Shown here in pieces: positions 22,614 through 23,449 of a stretch of DNA of 23,449 nt. Origin of the DNA: Jeotgalicoccus sp036782755 (GTDB taxonomy: Bacteria; Bacillota; Bacilli; Staphylococcales; Salinicoccaceae). Location of the stretch: contig DAIPYL010000024.1 in assembly GCA_036782755.1 (NCBI GenBank), positions 1 to 23,449 on the forward strand, read 5' to 3'. The position numbers and the translations under genes are program-made. Each line of letters begins with the position of its first letter. Position 1 is the first letter of the stretch. Under the pieces are notes generated by a model that saw only the letters and a list, made by a program, of their open reading frames with translations, was not told the DNA's origin and did no database searches.

Positions 22614-22658
22614 AGACCGAATTGATTTCTGCAGGCAGAAATCAATTCGGTCTTTTTT
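22614..22658 (+). terminator. Second strong terminator-like hairpin directly ahead of pheA
   Basis: AGACCGAATTGATTTCTG (22614-22631) and CAGAAATCAATTCGGTCT (22636-22653) are a perfect 18-bp stem with loop CAGG, followed by five more T. It ends 26 bases before the pheA ATG and no promoter is visible between them, so pheA expression must pass it. I find no long competing antiterminator; CAGAC within its left flank could pair with GTCTG at 22497-22501 over five bases only. Confidence 0.8.
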
Positions 22659-22684
22659 AATACTAAAAATAAGGAGTGTTTCAA

Positions 22685-23449
22685 ATGAAAATAGGTTATC
22701 AGGGTGTAGATGGCAGTTACAGCACACTTGCATGTGCAGCATATGCCGGCAGTAAAGAATATACAACAGAAGGTTATATGACGTTTAAACTGCTCGTTGA
22801 AGCACTTCTGAATGATGATGTGGATTACATCGCACTGCCGGTTGAAAACTCAACCAGCGGACCGATTACGAGAACTATTGATCTCATGAAGTACTTAGAT
22901 GTAAAAGCAGTTAAAGAAGTTTATGTAAAAATCGATCATGCACTGATTTCAAAAAATCCGATTACACTCGATAAAGTTACAGAAGTATACTCGCATCCGG
23001 AAGCACTGGAACAGTGTTATACGTATTTAAGCCAGTATCCGAATATTAAAGTGCAGGAATACAGTGATACTGCGGGTGCGGTACATATGGTTAAAGAATC
23101 AGAAAATGAAACAATTGCAAGTATTGCCGGCAGCCATGCAGCAGAACTGTACGGCATGAACGTGATTCGCGAGAACATCAGCGATAACCCGCTTAACACG
23201 ACGCGTTTTTTAATATTCACAAAAGAACTGAGCGAAAAAGTGCTGCATGAAAAAACATCACTGTATATCGAATCAGACCACAGCACTGGTTCATTAAGTG
23301 ATATTCTGAATATTTTTAAAACGTATAATATTAACCTTCTTTATCTGATGAGCCGTCCGATTCAGAACAAACCATTCTCATACGGGTTTTTTATCGATAT
23401 AGAAAACGATGTGGACCGTCCGAATTTCGATGCTGCCTTATCAGTACTG
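22685..23449 (+). CDS. pheA: Prephenate dehydratase (partial, 3' end outside window)
   Basis: 255 codons without a stop to the window edge. The catalytic domain opens with GYQGVDGSYS and continues with LPVENSTSGP, YSHPEALEQC and IRENISDNPLNTTRFLIF; the last holds the family signature with the essential Thr-Arg-Phe. It converts prephenate to phenylpyruvate in Phe synthesis. A C-terminal ACT domain begins around residue 197 (SLYIESDHSTGSLSDILNIF) and reaches LYLMSRP. The usual Phe-binding motifs GAL and ESRP read GSL and MSRP here, so feedback control may be altered. The start is ATG 22685 with AAGGAG (22671-22676) eight bases upstream. The opening YQG...GSYS is closer to the form seen in AroQ-fused and clostridial enzymes than to the Bacillus AFLGP form, as I recall them. 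Confidence 0.93.
   Translation, partial: MKIGYQGVDGSYSTLACAAYAGSKEYTTEGYMTFKLLVEALLNDDVDYIALPVENSTSGPITRTIDLMKYLDVKAVKEVYVKIDHALISKNPITLDKVTEVYSHPEALEQCYTYLSQYPNIKVQEYSDTAGAVHMVKESENETIASIAGSHAAELYGMNVIRENISDNPLNTTRFLIFTKELSEKVLHEKTSLYIESDHSTGSLSDILNIFKTYNINLLYLMSRPIQNKPFSYGFFIDIENDVDRPNFDAALSVL

Noticed and set aside
22400..22684. T-box riboswitch in the pheA leader
   Set aside because: The leader has a suitable length, but no T-box sequence (AGGGTGGNACCGCG-like) and no stem I with a clear specifier loop are seen; the segments pair instead as a trp/phe-type attenuator.

Overview
The window looks like chromosomal DNA of a low-GC Gram-positive coccus, most likely from the family Staphylococcaceae. 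The grounds are an AT-rich composition (GC roughly 40 % by eye), AAGGAGG-type ribosome binding sites before almost every gene, compact operons separated by hairpin-plus-U-run terminators, and the Staphylococcus-like N-termini of the PepT and Ddl homologues as I remember those proteins. The genus cannot be fixed from the sequence alone. I see no rRNA, tRNA, CRISPR array, transposase or phage gene.

Layout. 1-2858 (+): a lipid operon with the tail of an unidentified gene, a CDP-alcohol phosphatidyltransferase (YnbA type), a CdsA-like cytidylyltransferase, a PlsC acyltransferase and a small membrane protein. 3000-3770 (+): a methyltransferase. A 40-bp palindrome separates it from a convergent YitT-family membrane protein (3905-4798, -). 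4898-7294 (-): a membrane transporter candidate and an amidohydrolase, behind a promoter overlapped by a perfect 12-bp inverted repeat. 7388-10735 (-): a MoxR / DUF58 / DUF4129 operon whose last member lacks the usual transglutaminase domain. 10843-13932 (-): a methionine-type ABC importer (ATPase, permease, two tandem lipoproteins) whose ATPase lacks the usual C-terminal regulatory domain. 14075-14452 (+): a VOC-fold protein. 14510-14659 (-): a 49-residue protein, with an AT-rich upstream region that holds two CcpA-type cre boxes. 14992-15783 (-): a second methyltransferase. 15904-16080 (+): a 58-residue membrane protein, followed by a 14-helix-type MFS exporter (16154-17635, +). 17664-20485 (-): ddl, a GNAT acetyltransferase and pepT. 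20646-22364 (+): an ABC exporter half-transporter. 22365-23449 (+): a regulatory leader and the start of pheA, cut by the window end.

The most striking element is the pheA leader. A consensus promoter is followed by a 19-codon open frame rich in Phe (MLQQTKISQLNKFFFSYFR) and then by RNA segments able to form the classical mutually exclusive 1:2, 2:3 and 3:4 hairpins, the last being a terminator. This resembles ribosome-mediated attenuation as known for enterobacterial pheA and trp, and there is no T-box sequence. A second, perfect 18-bp terminator-like hairpin lies between this attenuator and pheA and is not explained.
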